Positions 9,537-18,812 of a DNA stretch of 35,400 nucleotides are shown in pieces. The DNA comes from Ignavibacteria bacterium RIFOXYB12_FULL_35_14. GTDB taxonomy: Bacteria; Bacteroidota; Ignavibacteria; Ignavibacteriales; Ignavibacteriaceae. Under the pieces are notes generated by a model that saw only the letters and a list, made by a program, of their open reading frames with translations, was not told the DNA's origin and made no database searches. The DNA lies in contig MHAR01000022.1 of the NCBI GenBank assembly GCA_001803045.1, forward strand, positions 1-35,400. The letters are read 5' to 3'. Position numbers and translations under genes: made by a program. Numbering within the stretch: the first letter of the stretch is position 1; the number at the start of each line of letters is the position of its first letter.

Positions 9537-10427
9537 ATGAAAATTAATATTATCATTTTGTTATTCATCAATCTCTTATCTCTAACAATTTTTAGCCAGA
9601 CTAATTTCGATACCAAATTACTTCTTATTCGATGTGATGACATTGGAATGTCGCATTCTGTAAATATGGCTGCAAAGGAGCTGATTGAATCTGGACTTGT
9701 CTTCTCCACTTCAATAATGTTCCCATGTGCCTGGTACCAGGAAGGTGTTGATTTATTGAAAGATCATCCGGAAATAGCCGCTGGAATTCATCTAACATTA
9801 AATTCCGAGTGGAAAAATTATAAATGGGGTCCTATCGCCGGTCGAAATCAAGTTCCTTCTCTTGTTGATTCGAACGGATATTTCTTTCCATCTCGAGAAT
9901 TGCTCTTTGAAAATAATCCAAAACCGGAAGAAGTTGAGATTGAATTGCGCGCTCAAATAGATAGAGCAATTACGAGCGGGTTGAAAATATCGTACATGGA
10001 TTATCATATGGGCACGGCAGTTGATAAACCTGAATTACGAAAGATAGTTGAAAAGCTTGCCGCTGAGTATAAATTGGGGATATCACGATACTTCGGGGAG
10101 GTTGATTTGGAAAGCATGTACTCTATTCCTATCGATGAAAAGAAAGATTCTTTATTCAAGAGAATAAAAATGTTGGAAGGTGATAAAATTAATTTACTCG
10201 TTTGTCATATCGGAATAGATAATGACGAATTAAGAGCCATGATCGACATGAACTCATTTGGATTAAAAGGTATGAGCAAACATAGAGAGGCTGAATTATA
10301 TGCTTTGCTGAGATTACAGGAAGAAAATATATTCGAAAAGAATCAAATCAGATTAATTAACTACAATGATTTGTTAAGAGAAATAGGATTGGATAATATG
10401 AAATCACCTGTAGAGACTGGTTATTAA
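9537..10427 (+). CDS. YdjC/ChbG-family carbohydrate deacetylase-like exported protein
   Basis: The 296-residue protein starts with a signal peptide (1-21, LTIFSQ). The YdjC fold is shown by CDDIGMSH (Asp34, Asp35, His40), GIHLTLNS (His85), MDYHMG (Asp155, His157) and CHIGIDND (His224), spaced like the metal site of ChbG-type enzymes. That family removes acetyl groups from chito-oligosaccharides and related amino sugars; the substrate here is not evident, and other members act in lipid or glycan breakdown. An AAGGAAG Shine-Dalgarno precedes the ATG. The gene is followed 135 bp later by a co-directional T9SS protein, but there is no sign of coupling. Confidence 0.82.
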   Translation: MKINIIILLFINLLSLTIFSQTNFDTKLLLIRCDDIGMSHSVNMAAKELIESGLVFSTSIMFPCAWYQEGVDLLKDHPEIAAGIHLTLNSEWKNYKWGPIAGRNQVPSLVDSNGYFFPSRELLFENNPKPEEVEIELRAQIDRAITSGLKISYMDYHMGTAVDKPELRKIVEKLAAEYKLGISRYFGEVDLESMYSIPIDEKKDSLFKRIKMLEGDKINLLVCHIGIDNDELRAMIDMNSFGLKGMSKHREAELYALLRLQEENIFEKNQIRLINYNDLLREIGLDNMKSPVETGY

Positions 10428-10562
10428 AGTTGATGAAGGATAATTCTTTCTCTAACTGTTTTAAAGCAGATAAAAATTTTTCCATAGTTTGAAGTTAATT
10501 TTATTTTTCGATACATTTTAAAAAAAATGGCTGGTTAACAAACCACAAGAAAGGATATTAAA

Positions 10563-13500
10563 ATGAAAAAATCTCGGGGATTTTTGTTACTAATATTTCT
10601 TCTTATTAATTCTTCAGTGTTTCCTATTCGAATAGGAGATTTTTCAAAGCCAATCAGATTTCCGTTTCAGGATTCGACGAAAATAAATTATTGTCAAGCT
10701 CAAACTCTATTTACGAATAATGAAATTTTACTTTTTTACTCTGCAAATAATTCTCCTGAAGATACAATTTTTATTACCAGGAGTTCCGACAATGGAGAAA
10801 ACTGGAGTACGCCCGTTTATGTCGCAAGTTATCCAAGAGTTGCTGAGGAAATGATTTTTATTTCCGGAACAGTTTCCAGTACTGGGCGAATACTAATAAT
10901 ATTTTCTATTGGAGAAATACCAACTAATAACAAAACAAAAATTGTTCATTCCGATGATAATGGTGCGTCTTGGTCTTTACCTCAAAATGTTATTGGAAGC
11001 GCTTATATTTCATATCCTAAGATTACTGAAGCGACAGATGGAAAATTATGGATTGTGGGAAGAATTAATTATTTCTTTTATTCCACTAATGATGGAAATA
11101 GTTGGTCGGCCAGAAACATTGGCTTTACCAACTCGATTAATACATCTTTTGATTTAATTTCTTTGGATAGTTTAAACTATTTAACTGTTTATGATAAATA
11201 CGATTCAAATAATGATACGTATAAAATTTATTTTAGAAAAAGTACAAATTCGGGTGATAGCTGGTCTGCAGAAACAATTATTACAGAAACTGATCGTTCT
11301 GAAAAAAGACCCTGCCTATTTAAAGAATCAAATGGAACTTTATGGTTAGTAACCCAAAGCAAAGATTCAACATCTTTTACTCCTAATTATAATATCTATC
11401 AACAAAATGTTTCATTTAGAAAAAGTACAAATAGTGGTGATTCATGGGATGCAACAACTAATTTTACAAGCTATTTAGGTTTTGATGGGACACAAAATAT
11501 TTGCAATTATAATGATAATCCATTAGTTACATTTTTATCTGATCGCTGGTATGGAAGAAATCAAATTTGGGTCGGACAAATCGGTGTTAGTGAGGATAGT
11601 GATAGTCCTCCTGTTTTATACAAATTTGAGAATTCAGGTATAACAATAAATTTTCCAATTTCATTTCGGGCATTTGTAGGAAGTTCAATAGGAATTCAGA
11701 AAACCGAATTGCTTTACGAAGCAAATAATATTTTGCAAGGTCCTTTCCCAATGTTCGATGATGGTAATCATGATGATGGATTAGCTGGTGATAATATTTG
11801 GGGAATTAATGTAGGTCCATTTAGTTTTTATGATGTTATAACGGCTTCATTCGTAGTAACAGATAATAATTCATTAAGTGTAACTTTTCCCGGAAGTAGT
11901 CTTGTTTTTCCGGCTCTTCCGGTTCAGAATAAATGGCTTTCCATCGGTTCACTTCATAATTGGTATTCATCGAGAGGTTCAGAAGTAGAAGAGGGATATG
12001 TAAACCAGCAACAATATGGATTAAGATGGCCCGGGATTTATAAATATCAAGATATGCAGGCAGCAAAAGGTTTTTGGATTGGGGCTGCAAATTTTACAGA
12101 TGAGAATGCGAGATTTTTTCCGTACAAGGTGGTTCATGTCGGCCCAAGAGTTTCGGGAGAGTTCGAATTTTATCAAAAAGAGTTTAAACTCATTAGTAAA
12201 TTCGATAAGCCGGAAGTAATTGTAAATACAATTCCTTCCCAAATTTATCCATATCAGTTAGACGAAGTCAATCCAGACCTTCCTTGTGATCGAATGATTT
12301 ATAATCTTCTTAATACACAATTAGGAATTACTGTTGAAAGAAAAATTTATCAGTTCTCGCAGGAATATCATAGCAATTATTTAATCAACGAATATACTTT
12401 TACTAACACTGGTAATGTTGACTATGATGATTTTATTGAACTTCCTAATAACACGATAAACGGAATCTACTTTTATTATTTATTTAGGTGGGCAATAAAT
12501 GCAAATACCCGTTATGCTATTGGAAATGCCACTGGCTGGGGAATTAATACTATGCTGGATACAAGAGGTGATGGAATAATGGGTGATCCACCCGATGAAA
12601 ATTTTAGAGCACAGTATGCTTGGCATGGAAGATTTACTCATTTCATTACATATGATAATATTGGTGGTCCTCTCTGGTCATATCCTGGTGATGGACTAAA
12701 TGTGGAAAAAGGTGATACTGTCGGACGACTTGGGGCAAATCAATTTACTGGTGTTGTTACACTACATGCAGATAAATCAGCTTCAGATAATTCTGATGAC
12801 TCAAATCAACCTTTTACTACATCTTGGGAAGGTTCCGATGAACCTCTTACTTCTGGTAACGATGCTTTTAATGATCAAAAAATGGCTGGTGAATATGCGT
12901 GGATGTCAAAAGGGCACAGATCTCCACGTCATGCCTATGCTGTTGAGCCATTGGGTAATTTTTCAGAGCCAACAGGGGATCCTGCACTAGGAACTCCAGG
13001 GGGTTTTTCAGCAGCTAATGGTTATGGTCCTTATACACTTGGGCCTGGTGAAAGTATAACAATTGTGTGGGCTGAAGCTGCTGATGGTATTGATAGAGAA
13101 ACTGCTATTAATATCGGCAGACAATATAAATGGGGGCAGATAACTGCTAAACAAAAAAATGAAATAGTTTTAACGGGAAAGGATTCTTTATTTCAAACTT
13201 TCCGAAAAGGAATTTTAAATTATAATAACGGGAATGGTTTTTTGATTCCTCAATCACCAAATCCTCCTACCAAATTTAAAGTTAATTCAGGCGAGGATAA
13301 AGTTTATTTATCTTGGAGTCATACTGGACTGGGACCTTCAGTTAAATTGTTTGAAATTTTTAGAACCTCTGGTAGTTATGATAGTGTTTATACGTTAATT
13401 CATACTGCTTTTCCTGTTGATACAAGTTTTATTGATAGCGCTATTCAAAGAGGGATCACTTACTACTATTATATTCAATCAATCGGCGATTCTCTTGACA

Positions 13501-13904
13501 ATGATGGTCAGGCAATGACTCCGTCAGGTTCTTTAAGAAGTTCTAGGTATTATACACAAACTTATGATCCAGTCTCATCTACGTTGACGGGAATTTTAGG
13601 AGGAAATGTTTCATTAAATGAATATAAGCTTTATCAAAACTATCCAAATCCATTTAATCCCATCACTAAAATCAGTTGGCAGTCGCCAATCAGCAGTTGG
13701 CAAGCCCTTAAGGTCTTTGATGTCCTTGGAAACGAAGTAGCAACATTGGTGAATGAATATAAACCTGCAGGATACTATGAAGTTGAGTTTTCCGCCAATG
13801 GCGGATTACCAAGTGGTGTTTATTTTTATCGCTTGCAAGTTTATACCGCTAACAGCGGGGCTGGTAATTATTTAGAAACGAAGAAGATGTTGTTGGTGAA
13901 ATAA
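10563..13904 (+). CDS. large secreted protein with BNR/sialidase-like repeats, unknown middle region, FnIII-like domain and T9SS tail
   Basis: The protein has 1113 residues. A signal peptide (about 1-21) is followed by five Asp-box/BNR motifs, S-x-D-x-G-x-x-W, at about 74, 120, 164, 226 and 287, implying a sialidase-like beta-propeller. An Ig-like segment follows (about 355-450, FDDGNHDDGLAGD), then an uncharacterised Trp/Tyr-rich region (about 455-880), a fibronectin III-like domain (about 900-990) and a T9SS C-terminal domain (about 1021-1113, NYPNPFNP...DVLGNEVATLV...KKMLLVK). No sialidase Arg triad or FRIP motif is evident, so I infer binding or an unknown activity rather than neuraminidase function. 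The protein is exported, probably to the surface. AAAGGA precedes the ATG. The sorting-domain DNA carries two small perfect hairpins (13791-13805 and 13846-13858). Confidence 0.85.
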   Translation: MKKSRGFLLLIFLLINSSVFPIRIGDFSKPIRFPFQDSTKINYCQAQTLFTNNEILLFYSANNSPEDTIFITRSSDNGENWSTPVYVASYPRVAEEMIFISGTVSSTGRILIIFSIGEIPTNNKTKIVHSDDNGASWSLPQNVIGSAYISYPKITEATDGKLWIVGRINYFFYSTNDGNSWSARNIGFTNSINTSFDLISLDSLNYLTVYDKYDSNNDTYKIYFRKSTNSGDSWSAETIITETDRSEKRPCLFKESNGTLWLVTQSKDSTSFTPNYNIYQQNVSFRKSTNSGDSWDATTNFTSYLGFDGTQNICNYNDNPLVTFLSDRWYGRNQIWVGQIGVSEDSDSPPVLYKFENSGITINFPISFRAFVGSSIGIQKTELLYEANNILQGPFPMFDDGNHDDGLAGDNIWGINVGPFSFYDVITASFVVTDNNSLSVTFPGSSLVFPALPVQNKWLSIGSLHNWYSSRGSEVEEGYVNQQQYGLRWPGIYKYQDMQAAKGFWIGAANFTDENARFFPYKVVHVGPRVSGEFEFYQKEFKLISKFDKPEVIVNTIPSQIYPYQLDEVNPDLPCDRMIYNLLNTQLGITVERKIYQFSQEYHSNYLINEYTFTNTGNVDYDDFIELPNNTINGIYFYYLFRWAINANTRYAIGNATGWGINTMLDTRGDGIMGDPPDENFRAQYAWHGRFTHFITYDNIGGPLWSYPGDGLNVEKGDTVGRLGANQFTGVVTLHADKSASDNSDDSNQPFTTSWEGSDEPLTSGNDAFNDQKMAGEYAWMSKGHRSPRHAYAVEPLGNFSEPTGDPALGTPGGFSAANGYGPYTLGPGESITIVWAEAADGIDRETAINIGRQYKWGQITAKQKNEIVLTGKDSLFQTFRKGILNYNNGNGFLIPQSPNPPTKFKVNSGEDKVYLSWSHTGLGPSVKLFEIFRTSGSYDSVYTLIHTAFPVDTSFIDSAIQRGITYYYYIQSIGDSLDNDGQAMTPSGSLRSSRYYTQTYDPVSSTLTGILGGNVSLNEYKLYQNYPNPFNPITKISWQSPISSWQALKVFDVLGNEVATLVNEYKPAGYYEVEFSANGGLPSGVYFYRLQVYTANSGAGNYLETKKMLLVK
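13791..13858. repeat. two perfect mini-hairpins inside the T9SS-tail coding DNA
   Basis: TCCGCC-AAT-GGCGGA lies at 13791-13805 and CCGCT-AAC-AGCGG at 13846-13858. The second falls in an apparent insertion of about 7 residues (VYTANSG) relative to the usual spacing between YRLQ and ETKK in such domains. They may be traces of small palindromic insertions. Confidence 0.45.
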
Positions 13905-13989
13905 GAATTACATTTTAAGTTGGGATTTACCTCCCAGCCATGATTTTAACACAGTGTTGATATGTAAAAAGGCATTTACTATTCAAAAA

Positions 13990-14144
13990 AGATCTACGTC
14001 ACCTCACGCAAGTGAGTGTTAAACCTCCGAGGTTTTGTAATTAGTTTATTCTTAAAGCTATTTTTTGGCTCTTCATTGAAAATATTTTCATAAAACCATT
14101 CCTTGAAACCTTGGAGGTTTGTCATTGTGGGTAACGTGAGATCT
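13990..14144. repeat. 155-bp imperfect inverted-repeat element between convergent genes
   Basis: The left end AGATCTACGTCACC is mirrored by the right end, which reads AGATCTCACGTTACC on the other strand. Further in, AAACCTCCGAGGTTT (14021-14035) is mirrored by AAACCTTGGAGGTTT (14106-14120). A hairpin CTCAC-GCAA-GTGAG lies at 14003-14016. Its place between converging stops (13904 and 14162) suits a bidirectional transcription block; the terminal repeats also resemble a small non-autonomous mobile element. Confidence 0.6.
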
Positions 14145-14161
14145 AAATGAGTTCCCAAAAA

Positions 14162-16006
14162 TCATGGTAAAAGTTTTTTTATGACGGTATCATCCATCCA
14201 ATCCGAGAAAGGAGTAAGCAGAGGCATGCCAGCTATCCGGCCGCCAAAACCCATGAACCGGTGTATGAACATCGGGATGCTTGTGGTTTTTACCTTATCG
14301 AGAATATCGTAGTAAATCTTAACATTGTTAATTTCAGCAAGTTTTGGTGTTGTTCTTTTAAGATAATCTAACGTTTTTGCAAGGCGAAGGCTGTTTCTCA
14401 AATCTAATTTTACGGAATCGAAATTTATCGTTACGGAATCTTGAGTGTTTGATTTTTCAATAACCTGGATAAGCGAGTAAGAATTATTTCTTTGAACGGG
14501 ACCGTAAATTTCATTTAAATCAAGTGACGCGGCTATTTTCCCAATATCTCCTAATAGCTGAATTGGTTTCAGACCGGTTTCACCTTTTGCATTCACGAGT
14601 GAATCTGTCTTACCATAATTCAGAATAATCTCGCTGAAAGGACTGCCATCTTGCAGCAAGCTTAATACTTTAGCGAGCTCATCAAGCTCATTAAGTGTGA
14701 GAACTCGTGCGTTTATTAGAGTTAAATTTTGTCCTCCTTTAAAATCCTTGATGTAACTCTCGTAAATTTCTTCATCGGTAACGCTGATCGTATCTAAAAT
14801 TGATTTGAAGAAAAGCCCGGCTAAATATTTCTGTCTCCAAAGGGATATATCTTTATTTGCTTCGGGTGAGTGCTGAAGATTTTGCTTATAACCTTCTTGC
14901 GTGATAATCTGATACTCAATGAATTGCTTTGCACGATTACCTAACTTATTCAATACAATTATCGAATCTAATTCAGATACGCTGAATCCGTTAAATGCAA
15001 GGTCTGCAAGAAAGTCTTTGGACTTAACCGGATACGATCCCAATTTGAAAAAAGTATTGTTGAGTTCATCTGCTGTTGAGGAATTAATTATAAATTGGAA
15101 ATCCCATTCGGTTAGCGAAAAATAATTTTCAAAATCGGGATTTACAGATTTATTTTTCAGCGTATTCCAAATTTTATTATACAATACAATAAAAGAAGCT
15201 ATATCTATTGAAATACTTACGCCTTTCAGAAGGTCAAGCATGTAATCGCGATATCGTTCTTCTGTTCTGCGGTCGCGTATGGCATCCTTTGCTTTATTAA
15301 TAGCAGCTTCATCTTTAAGGTCAATTGGTGTAAATATTTTATTCTTCAGTTTGAAGATCACCCAGCCTATTTCAGTTTTAAGTGGGTGAGTGAATTGGTT
15401 AAGTTCAAGATCGTAAACGAAATTTTCTATCCTTTCATCTTTTAAGCTTGCAAGCGTCACCTCAGCACTTGATGTGTCTAATTCAGGAAATACAGTAAGG
15501 AGGGAATCGAATTTATTGCCGTCTTTGGCACGACTATAAAAAAGATGAATCCGTGCAGAATCATTCGATGAAACAATAAGTGTGTGAAGTTTAAACTGCG
15601 ATTTGTTAATAGCACCCTTCACGTCATTTGCGGATAACTTCACTTTGTCTTTGATCTCACGCTTAAATAATGCATCACGTACAATTAAATCTTCAAGCGG
15701 CTTAAAGAAAAATTTGAATTTCTCATCATTAGAGATCCCCATTTTATCAGCTTCTTTAGCCCACAGCATTTCAGCAACGAAAGAGTATAGAAAATCCTTT
15801 TTAAATTCTCTTTCCGAATGACGATCAACTTCAGGATTAGAAGGTATATAGGGCGACAGCTCTATCCTAAGTTTAAAATCTTTGGCGGAAATAAAATCAC
15901 TTCCGACTTTTACAACTGCCTGTTGTTTTTCCTGTGAATAACTAAATGAGCAGACGAAAAGAAAAAATAAAAAAGAAAGATATCGGTTCGTCATCAAATC
16001 ACTCAT
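14162..16006 (-). CDS. SurA-like periplasmic peptidyl-prolyl isomerase/chaperone
   Basis: The 614-residue protein has a signal peptide (about 5-25, FSYSQ), a helical SurA-N-like region (about 30-125, KVGSDFISAKDF), a degenerate parvulin-type unit (about 138-222, ending ELNQFTHPLKTEIGWVIFKL) and a second one (about 425-518, ending LNEIYGPVQRNNSYSLIQV). Role by family: folding of exported and outer-membrane proteins. It is the last gene of the glycosidase block. Its ATG at 16006 overlaps the GH3 stop by 8 bp (ATGAGTGA), so translation may be coupled; an in-frame ATG at 15994 would also keep the signal peptide. The catalytic competence of the isomerase units is unsure. Confidence 0.72.
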   Translation of the reverse strand: MSDLMTNRYLSFLFFLFVCSFSYSQEKQQAVVKVGSDFISAKDFKLRIELSPYIPSNPEVDRHSEREFKKDFLYSFVAEMLWAKEADKMGISNDEKFKFFFKPLEDLIVRDALFKREIKDKVKLSANDVKGAINKSQFKLHTLIVSSNDSARIHLFYSRAKDGNKFDSLLTVFPELDTSSAEVTLASLKDERIENFVYDLELNQFTHPLKTEIGWVIFKLKNKIFTPIDLKDEAAINKAKDAIRDRRTEERYRDYMLDLLKGVSISIDIASFIVLYNKIWNTLKNKSVNPDFENYFSLTEWDFQFIINSSTADELNNTFFKLGSYPVKSKDFLADLAFNGFSVSELDSIIVLNKLGNRAKQFIEYQIITQEGYKQNLQHSPEANKDISLWRQKYLAGLFFKSILDTISVTDEEIYESYIKDFKGGQNLTLINARVLTLNELDELAKVLSLLQDGSPFSEIILNYGKTDSLVNAKGETGLKPIQLLGDIGKIAASLDLNEIYGPVQRNNSYSLIQVIEKSNTQDSVTINFDSVKLDLRNSLRLAKTLDYLKRTTPKLAEINNVKIYYDILDKVKTTSIPMFIHRFMGFGGRIAGMPLLTPFSDWMDDTVIKKLLP

Positions 16007-18539
16007 TTAGGGTAAACATACCTTTTAATTTTATGTCTTCAGATGAACCGCCGATTAGGATTTCAAAATCACCAGGTTCGGCAATCCATACTTTATTTTG
16101 GGCATCAAAAAACGATAATGCCATTTGATCAATTTCAAATTTTACAGTTTTAGTTTCGCTGGGTTCGAGATAAACTTTAGCAAATCTCTTCAATTCCTTT
16201 GAAGGCCGGTCAACAGAAGATTTCACATCGCTAATGTATAGCTGTGCAACTTCAGCTCCTGCAGCCTTACCGGAATTCTTGAGCTGAAAACTTACCTCCA
16301 ACTTACCATCATGATTCATTTTTTCCGATGACAATTTTAATCCGCTATACTCAAACTGTGTATAAGAATGGCCATGGCCGAAAGGGAAAAGTGGTATAAA
16401 ATTGTGCTTATCAAAATGACGATAACCTACGTAAATACCATCTTCATACCTTGTTGTACCATCTTCTTTCATGTACGTGTTGTGGGCTGAACAATCTTCC
16501 CACCTTTGCGGGAAAGTCATCGGCAGCTTTCCGGATGGATTTGTCTCACCGATAAGCACTTCTGCAATAGCGTTACCAGCTTGTTCACCCGGAAACCATG
16601 CTTCAATAATTCCGGGGACATCATCTACCCATTCGTTCATTAATACAGGTGAACCGGTTGTGAGTACGACAATTGTGTTTGCATTTACTTTAACAATTTC
16701 TCTTATCAGCTTGTCTTGATCGTTTGGAAGGACGAGATTTTTTCTATCGAATCCCTCACTCTCGTTGTTTGCATTAGTTCCGGCAAATACAATTGCAACG
16801 TCTGAGTTTTTAGCAGCATCGACAGCTTGTGCAAGCAGTTTTTCATTCGGCATTCTCCAGCCTAATTTTACTATAGCACCTCCGGCATTCTCATAGTATT
16901 CAAGCTTAATCTTGTAATACTTCCCGGATTCAAGCCTTGTGGTATATGAATTAGTCATTACTGCATGATCGTTCCAATCATTGATAACCATTTCATCTTC
17001 GAGATACAACCGGACTCCATCATCGCTTGCAACATCAATTGTGTATTTGTCTGTTTTGTCTGGTTTCAAAAAACCAGTCCAGCGAATGGAAAAATTATCT
17101 TTAGGAAAGTCTTCGAAGGGAGCATTCCAGTCTAATGAGAAATCAATTTGTTGATCAACTGCGATTTGATCCGGTGTGCCTTCCAAATTCTTATTAGCGA
17201 AATACTCTCCCTTCAATCCATTTTGTTTACCTTCTTTATCTGTAAACAAAAACTTACTTTCAATTGGATTTGAATCGCCGTCAATCATCGATCCTTGAGC
17301 AAAGTTTATTTTGACTTTACTTCCAATTTTATTTTGAAGAGCTTCTAACGGGCTGATGGGATTAATCGGAACTACCATCGAACTCCCGCCGCCGCCGGTT
17401 CGTGCAACAGCGCTGTTTGGACCAATTACTGCAACCGATTTAATTTTGTTAACATCAATTGGCAGAATCGAATCTTGATTCTTGAGAAGTACAATTCCCT
17501 CCCTTGCAACATCTAAAGCCACCTTTATATGTTCCGGATTATTTACTTTTGATTTGTCGTACTTGTCCCGACTATAGTCGGGATCAAACAATCCGATAGT
17601 AAACATTACTCTTAAAATTCGCCGGACTTTATCATCAAGCTTTGCGATATCTAATTCGCCGCTTTTAAGTTTATCCAACAAGGTTGTTTGATTAAGGTAC
17701 TCTCCCTTAGGCATTTCTACATCAAGTCCGCTGTTAAATGTTGGGATAGAACTGTGAACGGCTCCCCAATCGGACATAACTAAACCATTGAACTTCCATT
17801 CATTTTTCAGTTTATCTATCAGCAGATAATCATTCTCGCTGCAGTATGTTCCATTCAATTTATTGTAAGCCGACATAACTGCCAGTACTTTTGCTTCTTC
17901 AACTGCAGCTTTGAATGCCGGTAAATAAATTTCATTTAACGCTCGCTCATCAACAATAGTATTCACAAAATCACGCTGGTGTTCTTGATTGTTAACAGCA
18001 TAATGTTTTACTGTTGCAACCACATTTTCCTTCTGTACACCTTTGATGTAATCCACCGCGATTCGGGAAGTTAGATATGGATCTTCTCCAAAACTTTCAA
18101 AATTTCTACCTCCCATCGGAATACGTGCGATGTTAACACAAGGTCCAAGGATTACATGCCGGCCCTTTTCTTTTACTTCTTCAGCTATCGCTGAACCTAA
18201 TTTCGAAATCAACTCCGGATTCCATGTTGCTCCCATAGCAATACCGGCAGGGAAAGCGGTTGAACTTTCCCATCTCACTCCAAGCGGTCCATCTGTCATG
18301 TTTAATGGTGGAATTCCAAGACGTTCAATTGCCTTTGTCTCGAATCCCGTTCCGCCAAGTAAATCAATTTTTTCTTCGAGCGTCATTTGCTTAAGCAAAA
18401 CTTCGACTTTTTCTTCAATGGAAAATGAAGAATTTCTATATCCCGTTTGATCTTCTTTTTCAGAGTTCATTACAATAAATGAGTAACTGGTAAATAAAAT
18501 AATTAATACCGATATGAAAAATATAACTTTGATCTTCAT
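15999..18539 (-). CDS. GH3 beta-glucosidase with PA14 insert
   Basis: The 846-residue exported protein has an N-terminal hydrophobic signal (about 1-23). Its GH3 N-domain (about 45-310) has MTDGPLGVRW, GRNFESFGEDP, KHYAVNNQE and VMSDWGA, with Asp257 as the expected nucleophile. The GH3 C-domain is interrupted by a PA14 domain (about 431-575, GLKGEYFANK...ASDDGVRLY) and resumes with the general-acid loop (NNESEGFDR). An FnIII-like domain closes it (about 735-840). PA14-bearing GH3 enzymes usually act on beta-glucosides; the exact linkage cannot be read. AGGAGGAG lies just upstream of the ATG. An 18-bp perfect palindrome lies inside the gene (17566-17583). Confidence 0.93.
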   Translation of the reverse strand: MKIKVIFFISVLIILFTSYSFIVMNSEKEDQTGYRNSSFSIEEKVEVLLKQMTLEEKIDLLGGTGFETKAIERLGIPPLNMTDGPLGVRWESSTAFPAGIAMGATWNPELISKLGSAIAEEVKEKGRHVILGPCVNIARIPMGGRNFESFGEDPYLTSRIAVDYIKGVQKENVVATVKHYAVNNQEHQRDFVNTIVDERALNEIYLPAFKAAVEEAKVLAVMSAYNKLNGTYCSENDYLLIDKLKNEWKFNGLVMSDWGAVHSSIPTFNSGLDVEMPKGEYLNQTTLLDKLKSGELDIAKLDDKVRRILRVMFTIGLFDPDYSRDKYDKSKVNNPEHIKVALDVAREGIVLLKNQDSILPIDVNKIKSVAVIGPNSAVARTGGGGSSMVVPINPISPLEALQNKIGSKVKINFAQGSMIDGDSNPIESKFLFTDKEGKQNGLKGEYFANKNLEGTPDQIAVDQQIDFSLDWNAPFEDFPKDNFSIRWTGFLKPDKTDKYTIDVASDDGVRLYLEDEMVINDWNDHAVMTNSYTTRLESGKYYKIKLEYYENAGGAIVKLGWRMPNEKLLAQAVDAAKNSDVAIVFAGTNANNESEGFDRKNLVLPNDQDKLIREIVKVNANTIVVLTTGSPVLMNEWVDDVPGIIEAWFPGEQAGNAIAEVLIGETNPSGKLPMTFPQRWEDCSAHNTYMKEDGTTRYEDGIYVGYRHFDKHNFIPLFPFGHGHSYTQFEYSGLKLSSEKMNHDGKLEVSFQLKNSGKAAGAEVAQLYISDVKSSVDRPSKELKRFAKVYLEPSETKTVKFEIDQMALSFFDAQNKVWIAEPGDFEILIGGSSEDIKLKGMFTLNE
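17566..17583. repeat. 18-bp perfect palindrome within GH3 coding sequence
   Basis: TCCCGACTATAGTCGGGA encodes part of DPDYSRDKYD. It shares the TCCCGA/TCGGGA ends with the stems in the 96-bp tandem repeats at the left edge. It is possibly a dispersed palindromic repeat tolerated in a loop between the two GH3 domains. Confidence 0.7.
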
Positions 18540-18563
18540 AACTCCTCCTGATGACTTTGAATT

Positions 18564-18812
18564 TTATTTGCCGTAATAATCATTTAAAGTTTTAATGTAA
18601 GCGCCGGCGCCAAATCCTACCATAGGAATTGCACCGTCGTAAGTTTCTTTGGTGTAATCAATCAGCTCAGGGATAAGATTGAAATTATACTTAGCATGAT
18701 CAGTAACCCAATCAATTAATTTTTTAGCTTTTTCCTTTTGTCCAAATTTAATGTGCGCTGAAGCAGTTCGTAAATCAATCATAACCCATTCTGAAATATC
18801 ATAAAGAATCAA
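18564..18812 (-). pseudogene. detached C-terminal part of the GH15-like glycosidase (frameshifted)
   Basis: This frame reads YDISEWVMIDLRTASAHIK...NLIPELIDY...GAIPMVGFGAGAYI and continues the (alpha/alpha)6 barrel that breaks off in the upstream frame. The only start is a TTG with no usable ribosome site, and no signal peptide is present, so it is unlikely to be an independent gene. The PELID stretch sits where GH15 enzymes carry the catalytic base near the C-terminus (inference from family layout). Removing one T from the TTT within 18799-18812 fuses it to the upstream ORF as ...VDSYDISEWV..., giving about 738 residues. Confidence 0.75.

Noticed and set aside
13673-13702. Direct repeat CAGTTGGCA (21-bp period) in the T9SS tail
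   Set aside because: The protein is of normal length there compared with typical sorting domains, so it does not mark an insertion.
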